DNA of 64,000 nt. Source: Lysobacterales bacterium (GTDB lineage Bacteria > Pseudomonadota > Gammaproteobacteria > Xanthomonadales > Xanthomonadaceae). The position numbers were made by a program, and so were the translations under genes. The notes beneath the pieces are model-generated. The model was given only the letters and a program-made list of their open reading frames with translations. It was not told where the DNA came from and did not search any database. The stretch lies in the NCBI GenBank assembly GCA_017302135.1, contig JAFLDZ010000003.1, positions 1 to 64,000 on the forward strand, in the 5' to 3' direction. Position 1 is the stretch's first letter. Each line of letters begins with the position of its first letter. Of the stretch, positions 26,713-35,488 are shown one piece after another.

Positions 26713-27351
26713 TCATGCCGGTGGCCGCAGCGGTTCGAACGCGAACCCGCCTGCCGCCCACGCGGGCAGCATCGCTTCCAGCAGTTGCAGCGAGAGCGCG
26801 CTGTCGTCGTGCATCAGCAAAATCTCGCCGGATGCCGGCGGATAGCGCTGCGCAGAAGCGATCAAGGCCTCCGCCGGACGCTTGCTGTAATCGAGGCTGT
26901 CGTAGGACCAATACGCGATCCGCTGGCCGCGGCGGACGCAGTCCAGCACCATCGGTCGCGGCAGCACGCCCCGCGGCGGACGGAAATCGTGTCGCGCGAG
27001 GCCGTCGAAACCGGCGAGCAGGCGGTCGGTCCGATCGATTTCCTCGCGCTGAGCGGCCAGATCGAGGCGATCGAACTGCGGGTGACTCCAGGTGTGGTTG
27101 CCCAGGACGTGACCCTCGCGAACGATGCGTTCGACCATCTCGGGATAACGCTCCGCCTCGCGGCCGATCAGGAAAAACGTCGCCTTCGCACGATGCGTCG
27201 CGAGCAGATCGAGCAGAACCGGCGTGTGCTCAGGATGGGGGCCATCGTCGAAGGTGAGATGCAGCACCCGGCCGCGCCGCGCGCCGCGGGTCAGCACCCA
27301 GCGGTTCGGCAGCCAGCGCAATACTTTGAGTTTCCTGGGGCGTGGATTCAT
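26713..27351 (-). CDS. Polysaccharide deacetylase (NodB domain)
   Basis: This 212-residue carbohydrate esterase 4 enzyme carries the catalytic motif LTFDDGPHPEHT, the metal-binding NHTWSHPQF, and RPPRG (motif 3), then LLMHDD near the C-terminus. These supply the Asp-His-His metal triad and base. It would remove N-acetyl groups from an amino sugar of the EPS. No signal peptide is evident, so it may act in the cytoplasm on lipid-linked intermediates. The ATG at 27351 is chosen; one nine codons earlier (27378) is equally possible, since neither has a good ribosome-binding site. Confidence 0.85.
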   Translation of the reverse strand: MNPRPRKLKVLRWLPNRWVLTRGARRGRVLHLTFDDGPHPEHTPVLLDLLATHRAKATFFLIGREAERYPEMVERIVREGHVLGNHTWSHPQFDRLDLAAQREEIDRTDRLLAGFDGLARHDFRPPRGVLPRPMVLDCVRRGQRIAYWSYDSLDYSKRPAEALIASAQRYPPASGEILLMHDDSALSLQLLEAMLPAWAAGGFAFEPLRPPA

Positions 27352-27457
27352 ATCGTCGACGATGAAGGAAACGTGCATGGAAACGGAGAGGGAAACGGAT
27401 TCGGCCCACGGCTGCGGACCCGCGAGCGCCGGAGCGGGCGCGCAATGATGCCGGAAG

Positions 27458-28624
27458 TCATCGCCCGACGTCCCGGTAAAGCACGTCGTAGCGCGCCGCC
27501 ATCGTCGCGATCGACGCTTCGCGCAGCGCCCAGTCGCGACCGGCCTGTCCCATCTGCACGGCGCGCGCGGGTTCGCGCAGCAGCGCGGCCATGGCTTCGG
27601 CGAGCGCTTGCTCGTCGGCGGGCGCGGCCACGAAGCCGTTGCGTCCGTCGACGACGATCTCGCGATTTCCGCCCACGTCCGTGGCCACGATCGGCAGGCC
27701 GCTAGCGCAGGCTTCGAGCAGCGCCATCGAATAGCCTTCGCTCAGGGACGACAGCACGAACATGTCGAAACCCTGCAGCAGTTGGCGCACATCGCTGCGA
27801 TCGCCGAGCAGGCGCACCGCGTCGCCGATGCCGAGCGCGGTGCTCTGCGCTTCCAGCGCGGCGCGCAGCGCGCCATCGCCGACCAGCACCAGTGCGGTGT
27901 CGGCCGACTCCGCATGCACGCGTGCGAACGCCCGGAGCAGGGTCGCCTGATCCTTGACCGGGTTGAGCCGGCCGACGGTGCCGATGATGCGCACGCCCGG
28001 CGCAAGGCCCAATACATTGCGCAATGCGGCGCGGCGCTCCCCGGACGCGCACGAGAAATCCTCGACCCGGATGCCGTTGGGCACCGCAAGCAGCTGCTTC
28101 CTTGGACGAACGCCCTGCTGCGCGAAACGCGCGCGCGCCGCCTCGCAGACCGCCGCGACGATATCGGTTCGACGCATGGTCCGGCGATACAGCCATTCTC
28201 CGCGACTGCGGGGTTGCGAAGCGCCCATGCCATGGCGGGTGTTGATCACCTTCGCGAGCGGCAACCCGATTCCTGCGGCGACGGTGTGATAGTGCGCATT
28301 GGCATTGTGGGTGTGGACGACCGCACCCGGAACCGCACGCAGCCACGCACGCAGCCTTGCCACCGCACCGGGATCGAAACCGCTGCGCTTGCGGCAGGCG
28401 TGCACCTCGATGCCCTGCGATGCGAGCTCATGCGCCAGCGCACCGGGCTCGAACAGGCAGGCGACCCGGCAGCGATGCCCGGCCGCATGCTGCGCGCCGA
28501 TGAGATCGATCACCATGCGCTCCAGACCGCCGCGCTCGAGATTCTCGACCACATGCGCGATATCCACGATCCCGGCCGCCGCCGCAGTGTTCTCAACGAC
28601 ACTGGTCACGTCGGCGGCGGTCAT
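27458..28624 (-). CDS. Glycosyltransferase (family 1/4, GT-B fold)
   Basis: This 388-residue enzyme starts its GT-B fold with IAHVVENLERGGLERMVIDL and has the C-terminal nucleotide-sugar domain: IIGTVGRLNPVKDQATLLRAFA, then FVLSSLSEGYSMALLEACASGLPIVATDVGGNREIV, the EX7E region typical of retaining enzymes. It likely extends the EPS repeat. The ATG at 28624 overlaps the stop of the upstream CapK-like gene (ATGA). Donor and acceptor cannot be read from the sequence. Confidence 0.9.
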   Translation of the reverse strand: MTAADVTSVVENTAAAAGIVDIAHVVENLERGGLERMVIDLIGAQHAAGHRCRVACLFEPGALAHELASQGIEVHACRKRSGFDPGAVARLRAWLRAVPGAVVHTHNANAHYHTVAAGIGLPLAKVINTRHGMGASQPRSRGEWLYRRTMRRTDIVAAVCEAARARFAQQGVRPRKQLLAVPNGIRVEDFSCASGERRAALRNVLGLAPGVRIIGTVGRLNPVKDQATLLRAFARVHAESADTALVLVGDGALRAALEAQSTALGIGDAVRLLGDRSDVRQLLQGFDMFVLSSLSEGYSMALLEACASGLPIVATDVGGNREIVVDGRNGFVAAPADEQALAEAMAALLREPARAVQMGQAGRDWALREASIATMAARYDVLYRDVGR

Positions 28625-29982
28625 GTGGGGAGCTCGCAGATGGTGACGCGACGCTTGCCGCTGGCGGTGAGCGGAATTTCATCGCGATATTCGAATTCGA
28701 CCGCAATGCTGTCGCCCACCAGCTTGCGGATCTCATCGCGGACCCTCGCTTCGGAAGCGGCGTCGAATGCATCGCTCGCCACCAGCCGCATCAGGATCGC
28801 GTCCAGGCTGCGCTGCACGATCTGATAGTGGCGGATCGCCGAAAAATTCATCAGCGTGTGCACGAAGTACTCGCCGGGAAGCACGCGTCCGTCGGCGGTG
28901 CGCAGCGCATCGAGCTTTCGCCCATCGACCCTGGCCAGTTTCGGCAGATGCCGACCGCAGGCGCAGGCGCTGCCGCCGGGCGTGCCCAGATCGCCGTTGA
29001 GATAGCGCATCATCGGCATGCCGAAATTATGCAGATCGGTGATCACCAGTTCAGCCGGGCCGCTGCTGCGAGCGGCGGCGGTCTCGTGATGGAATTCGAC
29101 GTGCAGATGATCGATGTTGATATGCAGGCCATCGTGCGCTTCGCACTCGGCGGCGATCAACATGACCTCGCGGCAGCCGTAGGTGTCGTATGCGGGCGCG
29201 CCGAATACGCGCTGCAGGAGTTCACGCTGATGCGCGTGCAATGCTTCCGCCGCACCGAGCACGCGCTGCGGGCGATGGATGCTGCGGCCGTTGCGTTCGA
29301 TCCAGTGCGCCAGCTCCACCAGTGGACCGACATAGGAAATGATGGTCTCGGGCTTGAAGCGGTCGATCGCGTCGGCATACTCGGCCATCCGCTGTTCGCT
29401 CATATCGAACGCGTTGAGCATGCGCCGGTTGAACGCGGCGTGGTAGAGACGGTCCTTGAACAAACCGAAGCCCGCCGGCGCCGCGACCGGCGCACCCCAC
29501 AGATACACCGTGCGTTGCCCCAGATGCGCGCCGGACCAGCCGTAGCCCCGGAACATCACCGCGACCCGGCGTTCGTAGCTCTCGCGCGTATAGCCGAAAT
29601 GCAGCGGCTCTCCGGTCGAACCGCCCGTGCTCTTGAAATACATCGCATCGCGATAGGCCGGCGCGATCATCGATTCGAAGTGCTCGCGAATCACGGGCTT
29701 GGTCAACAGCGGCAGCCGCGCATAGTCTTCCCGGCTGCGGATGTCTTCCGCGGCGCCGACACCGGCCCGCCCCCACCATTCGCGATAGAACGGCACCTGC
29801 TGCCAGCAGTGCGCGATCAGACGCTGCAGTTTGCCCCACTGCAGCGCGTGGAGTTCATCGGCCGAGCGCCACTGGTCGCGCTCGTACCCGCGCAGATACG
29901 CCAGGGTCTTGCGCCTGCGCAGGCCCGACTCGTAGGCCGGATACAGCACGCGCCGGAACAGCGATTCGTAGACACCGCTCAT
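28621..29982 (-). CDS. CapK-like / phenylacetate-CoA ligase-type adenylate-forming protein
   Basis: This 453-residue protein resembles CapK and phenylacetate-CoA ligases. The phosphate-binding loop is STGGSTGEPLHFGY (near residue 120), then SYVGPLVELA, YDTYGCREV, LVITDLHNFGMPMMRYLNGDLG, and a C-terminal lysine in LTASGKRR. It would activate a carboxylate as adenylate. Such genes occur in XrtA and capsule loci, where the substrate is unknown. It overlaps both neighbours by four bases. A cysteine pair, CACG, is also present. Confidence 0.85.
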   Translation of the reverse strand: MSGVYESLFRRVLYPAYESGLRRRKTLAYLRGYERDQWRSADELHALQWGKLQRLIAHCWQQVPFYREWWGRAGVGAAEDIRSREDYARLPLLTKPVIREHFESMIAPAYRDAMYFKSTGGSTGEPLHFGYTRESYERRVAVMFRGYGWSGAHLGQRTVYLWGAPVAAPAGFGLFKDRLYHAAFNRRMLNAFDMSEQRMAEYADAIDRFKPETIISYVGPLVELAHWIERNGRSIHRPQRVLGAAEALHAHQRELLQRVFGAPAYDTYGCREVMLIAAECEAHDGLHINIDHLHVEFHHETAAARSSGPAELVITDLHNFGMPMMRYLNGDLGTPGGSACACGRHLPKLARVDGRKLDALRTADGRVLPGEYFVHTLMNFSAIRHYQIVQRSLDAILMRLVASDAFDAASEARVRDEIRKLVGDSIAVEFEYRDEIPLTASGKRRVTICELPT

Positions 29983-31529
29983 GCCGGCACCTCCGCACGC
30001 GCATGCGCCCATGAGAGCAGGCGTGCGCCGAGGCGCGGGTGCCCCTTCAGAAGACCCTGATGCAACTGCTGCATATGCGCGATGTCGTTGCGCGTCCAGC
30101 AGCCCAGAGAGAGCGTCAGCGGCAGATACAGCGCCCCGCCGATCGCGGCGCCGATCACCAGCGCGGCCCATGCCTGCAGATGCGGCACCAGCGGCCACAG
30201 CGGCAGCACCGCAAGTACGCTCGCCAGCAGCGTGCGCAGGATCCGCGCCCAGTCGGGCGAGATGCCGCTGACCCGGGCCGCCATCGTCACATAGGCGATC
30301 GCGTTGAAGATCGACACCGTGAAGAACGCGACCATCGCGCCATGCAAACCGTCGACACGGATCAGCCACGCATCCAATACCAGTTTCAGCACACCAAAGC
30401 AGATCACCAGGATCAGTACCGCGCGCTGACGATCGGCGCTGATCAACAGACTCGATCCGCCCTGCGCACAGGTCGCGATCGCGGTGCCGGCCAGGCATAC
30501 CGCGAACACCGTCGCCGCTTCGTCGTATTCGCTGCCATAGAGCAGACCGATCAGCGGCTTCGCGAGCACCACGCCGAACGCCACCAGCGGCAGCGCCAGC
30601 AGCGCGAGATATGCGGTGGACGCGGCGAAACGCCGGCCCGCGACTTCGCGTCCCTGGCTCAATGCATTCGCCATCATCGGCAGCAGCAACGCACCGAAGA
30701 CGCCCGGCACCAGCGTCGTCGCGCCGCTGGCAAGTTGGTAACCGACCTTGAACTGGCCGGCAGCGTGCGGGTCGGCGTATGCGGTGAGAAACAGCACCTC
30801 GATTTCGCTGGCGGCAATGAAGCCGACGGTGACGATCAGAGTGCTGTAGAACATCTGTCGACGCACGCGCGGCACCAGGTCTGCCGGCAGCTCCGGGCGG
30901 TCTTCGCCGGGCGGCAATAATGGACTCACCTGCGCACGCGACATCGTGTAGAAGACCACGCTCGACACCAGGAACACGCCGAGCAGCCATTCCACCGGCA
31001 GGTCGAACCACATCACCAGCATCACCATCGCAAGATTCAACGGTGTCGACAGCACCGCGATCATCGCGTTGATCCGGAAATTCTCCAGACCTTTGGCTAC
31101 GCCGATGTTGAACATGTAGCCGGCGCGCAGCGATACCGCGATCACCAGAAACGCGAACAGCATCCCGTGATGGAAATCCGGCGCCACCCGATGCCCCGCC
31201 AGCCACAGCGCCAGCGCGCCGATCAGCAGAACGATCGCCAGAAACAGTCGCTGCGCGCGGCGCAGGTAGGCGATCAGCGGACGAACCAGCGAATCCCGGC
31301 CTCCGCCGCGCAGCTCCGCGACGAACTTGATCGCCGAGCTGGCGGTGCCCGAATTGGTCGCGGCGATACCCATGCCGACCAGCCAGATGACCGCACTGTA
31401 GGCGCCGAAACCCTCCGGGCCGAGATGACGGGCGATGACGATCGAGGTCAGCATGCCCAGCGCGAATTCGGTGTACATCGCCACCGAAGAGAACAGGGTA
31501 TTGCGGAGCGTGCGCGCGCGGAGCGTCAT
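29979..31529 (-). CDS. Polysaccharide flippase (Wzx type)
   Basis: This 516-residue membrane protein has about 12-14 predicted transmembrane helices and begins TLRNTLFSSVAMYTEFALGMLTSIVIARHLGPEGFGAY, the typical start of the oligosaccharide flippase family. It would move the undecaprenyl-linked repeat unit across the inner membrane. The ATG at 31529 overlaps the upstream stop by four bases, and its own stop overlaps the CapK-like start. It is the only flippase candidate in the locus. Confidence 0.88.
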   Translation of the reverse strand: MTLRARTLRNTLFSSVAMYTEFALGMLTSIVIARHLGPEGFGAYSAVIWLVGMGIAATNSGTASSAIKFVAELRGGGRDSLVRPLIAYLRRAQRLFLAIVLLIGALALWLAGHRVAPDFHHGMLFAFLVIAVSLRAGYMFNIGVAKGLENFRINAMIAVLSTPLNLAMVMLVMWFDLPVEWLLGVFLVSSVVFYTMSRAQVSPLLPPGEDRPELPADLVPRVRRQMFYSTLIVTVGFIAASEIEVLFLTAYADPHAAGQFKVGYQLASGATTLVPGVFGALLLPMMANALSQGREVAGRRFAASTAYLALLALPLVAFGVVLAKPLIGLLYGSEYDEAATVFAVCLAGTAIATCAQGGSSLLISADRQRAVLILVICFGVLKLVLDAWLIRVDGLHGAMVAFFTVSIFNAIAYVTMAARVSGISPDWARILRTLLASVLAVLPLWPLVPHLQAWAALVIGAAIGGALYLPLTLSLGCWTRNDIAHMQQLHQGLLKGHPRLGARLLSWAHARAEVPA

Positions 31530-32878
31530 TGCATCACCAGAAGAACCTTGACCACGACATACAGGAAGATGGCGCTGCCGAGGCCCACGACCGGCCACAG
31601 CAGAGCATCGTCGCCCAGCTGGAAGCGCGGCAACTCCGGGTCGTCCCGGCGGATATCGGCGTAATGCGCGACCACCAGCGCGGTGAGCAGATACAGAATG
31701 ATGACGTAACTCCGGCTCAGAAAAAACGCGGCGATGAAGAAACCGATCAGCGACAGCAGCAGCGTCATCGCGATCGCACGACCTTCTTCGATGCGCGCGT
31801 CGAGCGCTTCGAAGTCCATTTCCGCAAAGTCCGTTTCGTGATCCATCGAATCAGGGGCTTCATCGCCCTGCCCGTCCCATCCCTGTTCGTCCCATCCCTG
31901 CACGGCCTGCGGCCGCGACCCCGTCCACATCATCCGGAAGCAATACACCACGAACGCGAGCCACAGGGTGTAGCCGATGATACCGGTCTCGGCGAGAATC
32001 AGGACGAACGAGTTGTGCGCGGTCAGCGGATTGTAGTCGGTGTACTGATCGGGCCCGACGCCGAAGATAGGATGCCCCTGGAACATCTGCAGTCCTTCGT
32101 ACCAGGATTCGATGCGCCCCTGCGCGGATTCCTCTTCGGCATCGATCTCGCTGAATCGCGACGGCAGCGCCAGCAGCACCGCCACCGCCATCGCACCGAT
32201 CACGCCAGCCACGAACAGCCCCTTGCGCTGCCAGATATGCACGCCCATCACCGCCAGCAGCGCGAGCAGCGCACCGCGCGAATCGGTGAGATAGACGCCA
32301 TACACTAGCAGCCCGGTGACAACGAGCCAGAACAGACGGCGCAGACCCAGCAAACCACCGCGACTGCTCAGATACGCCGCCATCGGAATGCAGCTCACGA
32401 ACAGCAGACCGAGATCGTTGGGGTCGTTGAAGATGCCGACGTACTGGATCCGCGTGCCTTGGGACATTTCGACGCCGGTCCAGCCCAGCCCCGTCTGCCG
32501 CTGCTCGATGCCATGGATCGCCAGCACCGCAGCGCAGAGCGAAAACGTCGCCATGATCGTCAGGATCCGGCTGCGACGATCCAGCCCGTTGGCGAACACC
32601 GCGAACGCCAGCACCACCGGCGCGAATTTCCCGATCTGTTCGATCGCACCGCCGATCCAGCCGTTGAACACATGCGATACCAGCATCACGCCGAAAAACA
32701 TCAACAGCAGCGGATACTGCGGCGCATCGAAATTCTTCCTCGGCGACAGCAGCCAGAACCCGGCCGCCGTGATCAGCATGATCGGCTGAAGCGGCAGGCC
32801 GACGCTGTCGACCATCGCCGGATAGTCCTGCGGTCGGATCAGCACCAGCAGCAGATAGAGCATCATCGCGGTGAACAT
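31526..32878 (-). CDS. O-antigen ligase/polymerase-family protein (exosortase A-type O-glycosylation ligase)
   Basis: This 450-residue membrane protein has about 11-12 hydrophobic helices. Its core shows NDPNDLGLLFV, LTDSRGALLALLAVMG and GVGPDQYTDYNPLTAHNSFVLILAETG, matching the O-antigen ligase family, with resemblance to the exosortase A-associated type. An acidic insert between the last helices is unusual in composition. It would polymerise repeats or transfer the glycan to an acceptor. It lies 7 bp after the deacetylase gene and overlaps the flippase gene. Confidence 0.85.
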   Translation of the reverse strand: MFTAMMLYLLLVLIRPQDYPAMVDSVGLPLQPIMLITAAGFWLLSPRKNFDAPQYPLLLMFFGVMLVSHVFNGWIGGAIEQIGKFAPVVLAFAVFANGLDRRSRILTIMATFSLCAAVLAIHGIEQRQTGLGWTGVEMSQGTRIQYVGIFNDPNDLGLLFVSCIPMAAYLSSRGGLLGLRRLFWLVVTGLLVYGVYLTDSRGALLALLAVMGVHIWQRKGLFVAGVIGAMAVAVLLALPSRFSEIDAEEESAQGRIESWYEGLQMFQGHPIFGVGPDQYTDYNPLTAHNSFVLILAETGIIGYTLWLAFVVYCFRMMWTGSRPQAVQGWDEQGWDGQGDEAPDSMDHETDFAEMDFEALDARIEEGRAIAMTLLLSLIGFFIAAFFLSRSYVIILYLLTALVVAHYADIRRDDPELPRFQLGDDALLWPVVGLGSAIFLYVVVKVLLVMQ

Positions 32879-32885
32879 GACGGCC

Positions 32886-33983
32886 CTATTCGCCCCGCGT
32901 GCGCGAGCGATGGCAGAAGACTTCCGGCAGCGCGAGCATGCCTTCGAACCAGTCCGCATCCATATGCCGTTCGACCGGAATCCGTCGCATCGCGTAACGC
33001 GCGTCCGGATGCAGCGCTTCCGGGCCGGCAAGATAACTGCAGGCCATCCGGTAGCCCGCATCGCGCACGGCAGCGACGACCTCGTCGTCGTAGGCATCGG
33101 CGCCGCCGACCGGGTACGAGATGACCTGCGCTTCGCTGCCGAGCTCACGCTCGATGGTGCGCTTGGACGCCGCGACTTCCTCGCGCATCGCCGCCCGGGG
33201 CATTTTCGCGAGCATCCGGTGATCCACGCCATGCGAGCCGACCTCCATGCCGCTCGCATGCATCTGGCGCAGTTGCGCCCACGTCATCGGCCGGCAATCG
33301 GAATGTCCGGCATCCGGCGGCAGCGACCATTCGCGCTGCAAGCGATCGATCAGCGCCTGTTGCGCGTACGCATCCAGTGCCTTGATGCAGTCGAGCAGTC
33401 GCGCGGCCAGATCGCGACGTGCGCCCAGATCGTCCGGCAGCGCCCAGTCGATGCCCAATTCCGGCGCCTGCAGCGATGCGGCGCGAGTCGTGCACAGCAT
33501 ATGCACCAGCCAATCGTAGGCGTAGGGTCGGCCCGAATCGATATGCCCGGTGGACACGAAGAACATCGCCGACAGGCCGGCATCGCGCAGGATCGGCCAG
33601 GCGTGGCGGTAGTTGTCGTCGTAGCCGTCGTCGAAAGTGATCAGCACCGCGCGGCGTGGTACGGGGCGACCGCGATCCAGACAATCGATCAGCTCATCGA
33701 AACGCATCGGCACGAACCGGCGCTTGACGATGGCCAACTGTTGGCGGAAGGCATCGCTGGACGCACTGATCAGCTCGGGGTCGAAAAGGAAGCCGTCCGG
33801 CTCGGCAGCGTCCAGCACGCGGTGGTAAGCGAGGATCCGGACATCGTGACGAAGCGCCGTCCGCACCCGCGCGATCAGCGGCAGCAGGCCCGTGCGGGCA
33901 CAGGCGCGCGCCAACCGCGGCCGACGACCGGCCAACGGCATTTCGCTCGACCGGATCCCGGCATCACCAACCCTACCGCTCAT
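32886..33983 (-). CDS. Polysaccharide deacetylase (NodB domain)
   Basis: This 365-residue carbohydrate esterase 4 protein shows VRILAYHRVL, the catalytic LITFDDGYDDNYRHAWPIL, VGSHGVDHRMLAKM (metal-binding HxxxH type) and VISYPVGG, as in the XrtA-associated deacetylase group. It begins MSGRVGDAG at the ATG at 33983. No signal peptide is visible. It is the first gene of the leftward operon and is divergent from the J-domain gene, with 128 bp for both promoters. Confidence 0.88.
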   Translation of the reverse strand: MSGRVGDAGIRSSEMPLAGRRPRLARACARTGLLPLIARVRTALRHDVRILAYHRVLDAAEPDGFLFDPELISASSDAFRQQLAIVKRRFVPMRFDELIDCLDRGRPVPRRAVLITFDDGYDDNYRHAWPILRDAGLSAMFFVSTGHIDSGRPYAYDWLVHMLCTTRAASLQAPELGIDWALPDDLGARRDLAARLLDCIKALDAYAQQALIDRLQREWSLPPDAGHSDCRPMTWAQLRQMHASGMEVGSHGVDHRMLAKMPRAAMREEVAASKRTIERELGSEAQVISYPVGGADAYDDEVVAAVRDAGYRMACSYLAGPEALHPDARYAMRRIPVERHMDADWFEGMLALPEVFCHRSRTRGE

Positions 33984-34111
33984 TTCGCCCCCTGTATCTT
34001 CAACGCTCAACGCATTTTCCGCCGCGGTCCGGACGCTGCGCCGACGCTTGCATTCGCGCGGCGAACGCGGTCCACTGCGCGCCTCGCACGAATGCCAGCG
34101 ATGGAGCGGAC

Positions 34112-34864
34112 ATGGCCGAAGACACCGATTTCGGAGCGCTGTATCGCGAACTCGGACTCGATTCGACCTGTTCGCTCGCCGAATTGCGCGGTGCGTGGCG
34201 ACGACGCGTATCGAAACTCCACCCCGACCAGGGCGGGAGCGCAGAGGATACCGGACAGTTGCAGCAATTGAATCGCCTCTACGATGCCGCGCTGGATTTC
34301 CACATGCACTATCGACGGATGCCCGGTGCGATGCCCTTGGGGCGATTGCCGCCAGAGCAGCCCGGCACCTGCGCCGGCAGCGTTGCGCCGAGCCATGCAT
34401 TTGCAGGCGATCCGCGCCCGATCGAGCCGACGGCGTCCGGATTTGGCAGAATATCCCGTTACTTCGTGACAGTATCGCTGGTCGCCATCGCCGTGCTGGG
34501 CTGGCGGGTGGTGGAAAACAAGCCCGAAAACGGCAGCGATCCTGCTGCTGGCGCGGGTGCTGGTCGAGTCGCTGCGTTCGAAACGTCCGACGACAGCGGC
34601 AAACAACCCGCGCGCGTCGCTGCGAAGCCGTTGACGGCGACGCTGGCGATCGCGCCGGGCATGGGGAAAAACACGGTGCGGGACATTCTGGGGGAACCGC
34701 TCGATATGCATGCGCTGCGCTGGAGCTATGGCCCGTCTTGGGTCGAATTCCGCTGCGACAAAGTCGTGGACTGGTACAGCTCGCCGCTGCGCCCGCTGCG
34801 CGTGTCGGCTGCGCGCGATGCGCCCGCCGACGCAGCGAACCCCGACGACCGCGACTGCGACTGA
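34112..34864 (+). CDS. Membrane-anchored J-domain protein
   Basis: This 250-residue protein begins with a J domain (residues 6-66) carrying the invariant HPD at 37-39 (KLHPDQGG). J domains stimulate the ATPase of Hsp70. A single transmembrane segment lies at about 116-134 (YFVTVSLVAIAVLGW). The C-terminal segment GMGKNTVRDILGEPLDMHALRWSYG resembles the SmpA/OmlA-type small domain and would be periplasmic if the J domain faces the cytoplasm. It is placed among EPS genes with methyltransferase and glycosyltransferase genes directly downstream, so a chaperone role in EPS assembly is inferred. No close match was recognised for the full layout. Confidence 0.75.
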   Translation: MAEDTDFGALYRELGLDSTCSLAELRGAWRRRVSKLHPDQGGSAEDTGQLQQLNRLYDAALDFHMHYRRMPGAMPLGRLPPEQPGTCAGSVAPSHAFAGDPRPIEPTASGFGRISRYFVTVSLVAIAVLGWRVVENKPENGSDPAAGAGAGRVAAFETSDDSGKQPARVAAKPLTATLAIAPGMGKNTVRDILGEPLDMHALRWSYGPSWVEFRCDKVVDWYSSPLRPLRVSAARDAPADAANPDDRDCD

Positions 34865-34876
34865 TCGGGCACCGGC

Positions 34877-35488
34877 ATGTTTTCCAAAGCGATCACCCTG
34901 ATGCGCAAGGCGCGCCGTCGCCTGTGGATGAAATACGCCCTGCGCGGCGTCGGCGGCAGCGACAACTTCGACCGCCTGGATCTGGCGTATACGGTCGAAG
35001 ATCCATGGAACATGGCCTCGGATCTGGAGCGCGCACGCTTCGAGGCGACCAACCGGGTGATCGAACGGGCGTTCGGCCGGGTCGGCTCGGTGCTCGAACT
35101 CGGCTGCGGCGAAGGCCATCAGACCGAATATCTCGCCCGCCTCAGCGACACGCAGTACGGCGTCGACGTCAGCCAGCAGGCGGTCGAGCGCGCGCGCAAA
35201 CGCCTGCCGCAGGCGCAGTTCGAAGCCACCGACATTTTCGGCCAACCCTGGGGCGACAGCCGCCACCGTTTCGATCTGGTCACCGCCTGCGAAGTGCTCT
35301 ACTACCTCAGCGAGCCGGAAAAAACGATCGCACGGATGCGCCATCTCGGTCGCAACGGGCTGGTCACCTTCTTCGCGCCCGCCTGCGGCCGGATCGGTCC
35401 GCATCTGGATGCCGTGCCCGGCCTGCACAAGGACTGGATTCACCATGGCAGCACCGCATGGCTGATCGGCTGGTGGCGCGATGAATGA
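34877..35488 (+). CDS. SAM-dependent methyltransferase (class I, NodS-like)
   Basis: This 203-residue enzyme has the SAM-binding motif VLELGCGEGHQTEYLAR, the acidic end of the second strand in YGVDVSQQAVERAR, and FDLVTACEVLYYL. It resembles NodS/TPMT-type small methyltransferases acting on sugars or amines. It probably methylates an EPS sugar or precursor. It lies 12 bp after the J-domain gene and overlaps the following glycosyltransferase by eight bases, so the four genes 34112-38776 form one operon. Confidence 0.85.
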   Translation: MFSKAITLMRKARRRLWMKYALRGVGGSDNFDRLDLAYTVEDPWNMASDLERARFEATNRVIERAFGRVGSVLELGCGEGHQTEYLARLSDTQYGVDVSQQAVERARKRLPQAQFEATDIFGQPWGDSRHRFDLVTACEVLYYLSEPEKTIARMRHLGRNGLVTFFAPACGRIGPHLDAVPGLHKDWIHHGSTAWLIGWWRDE

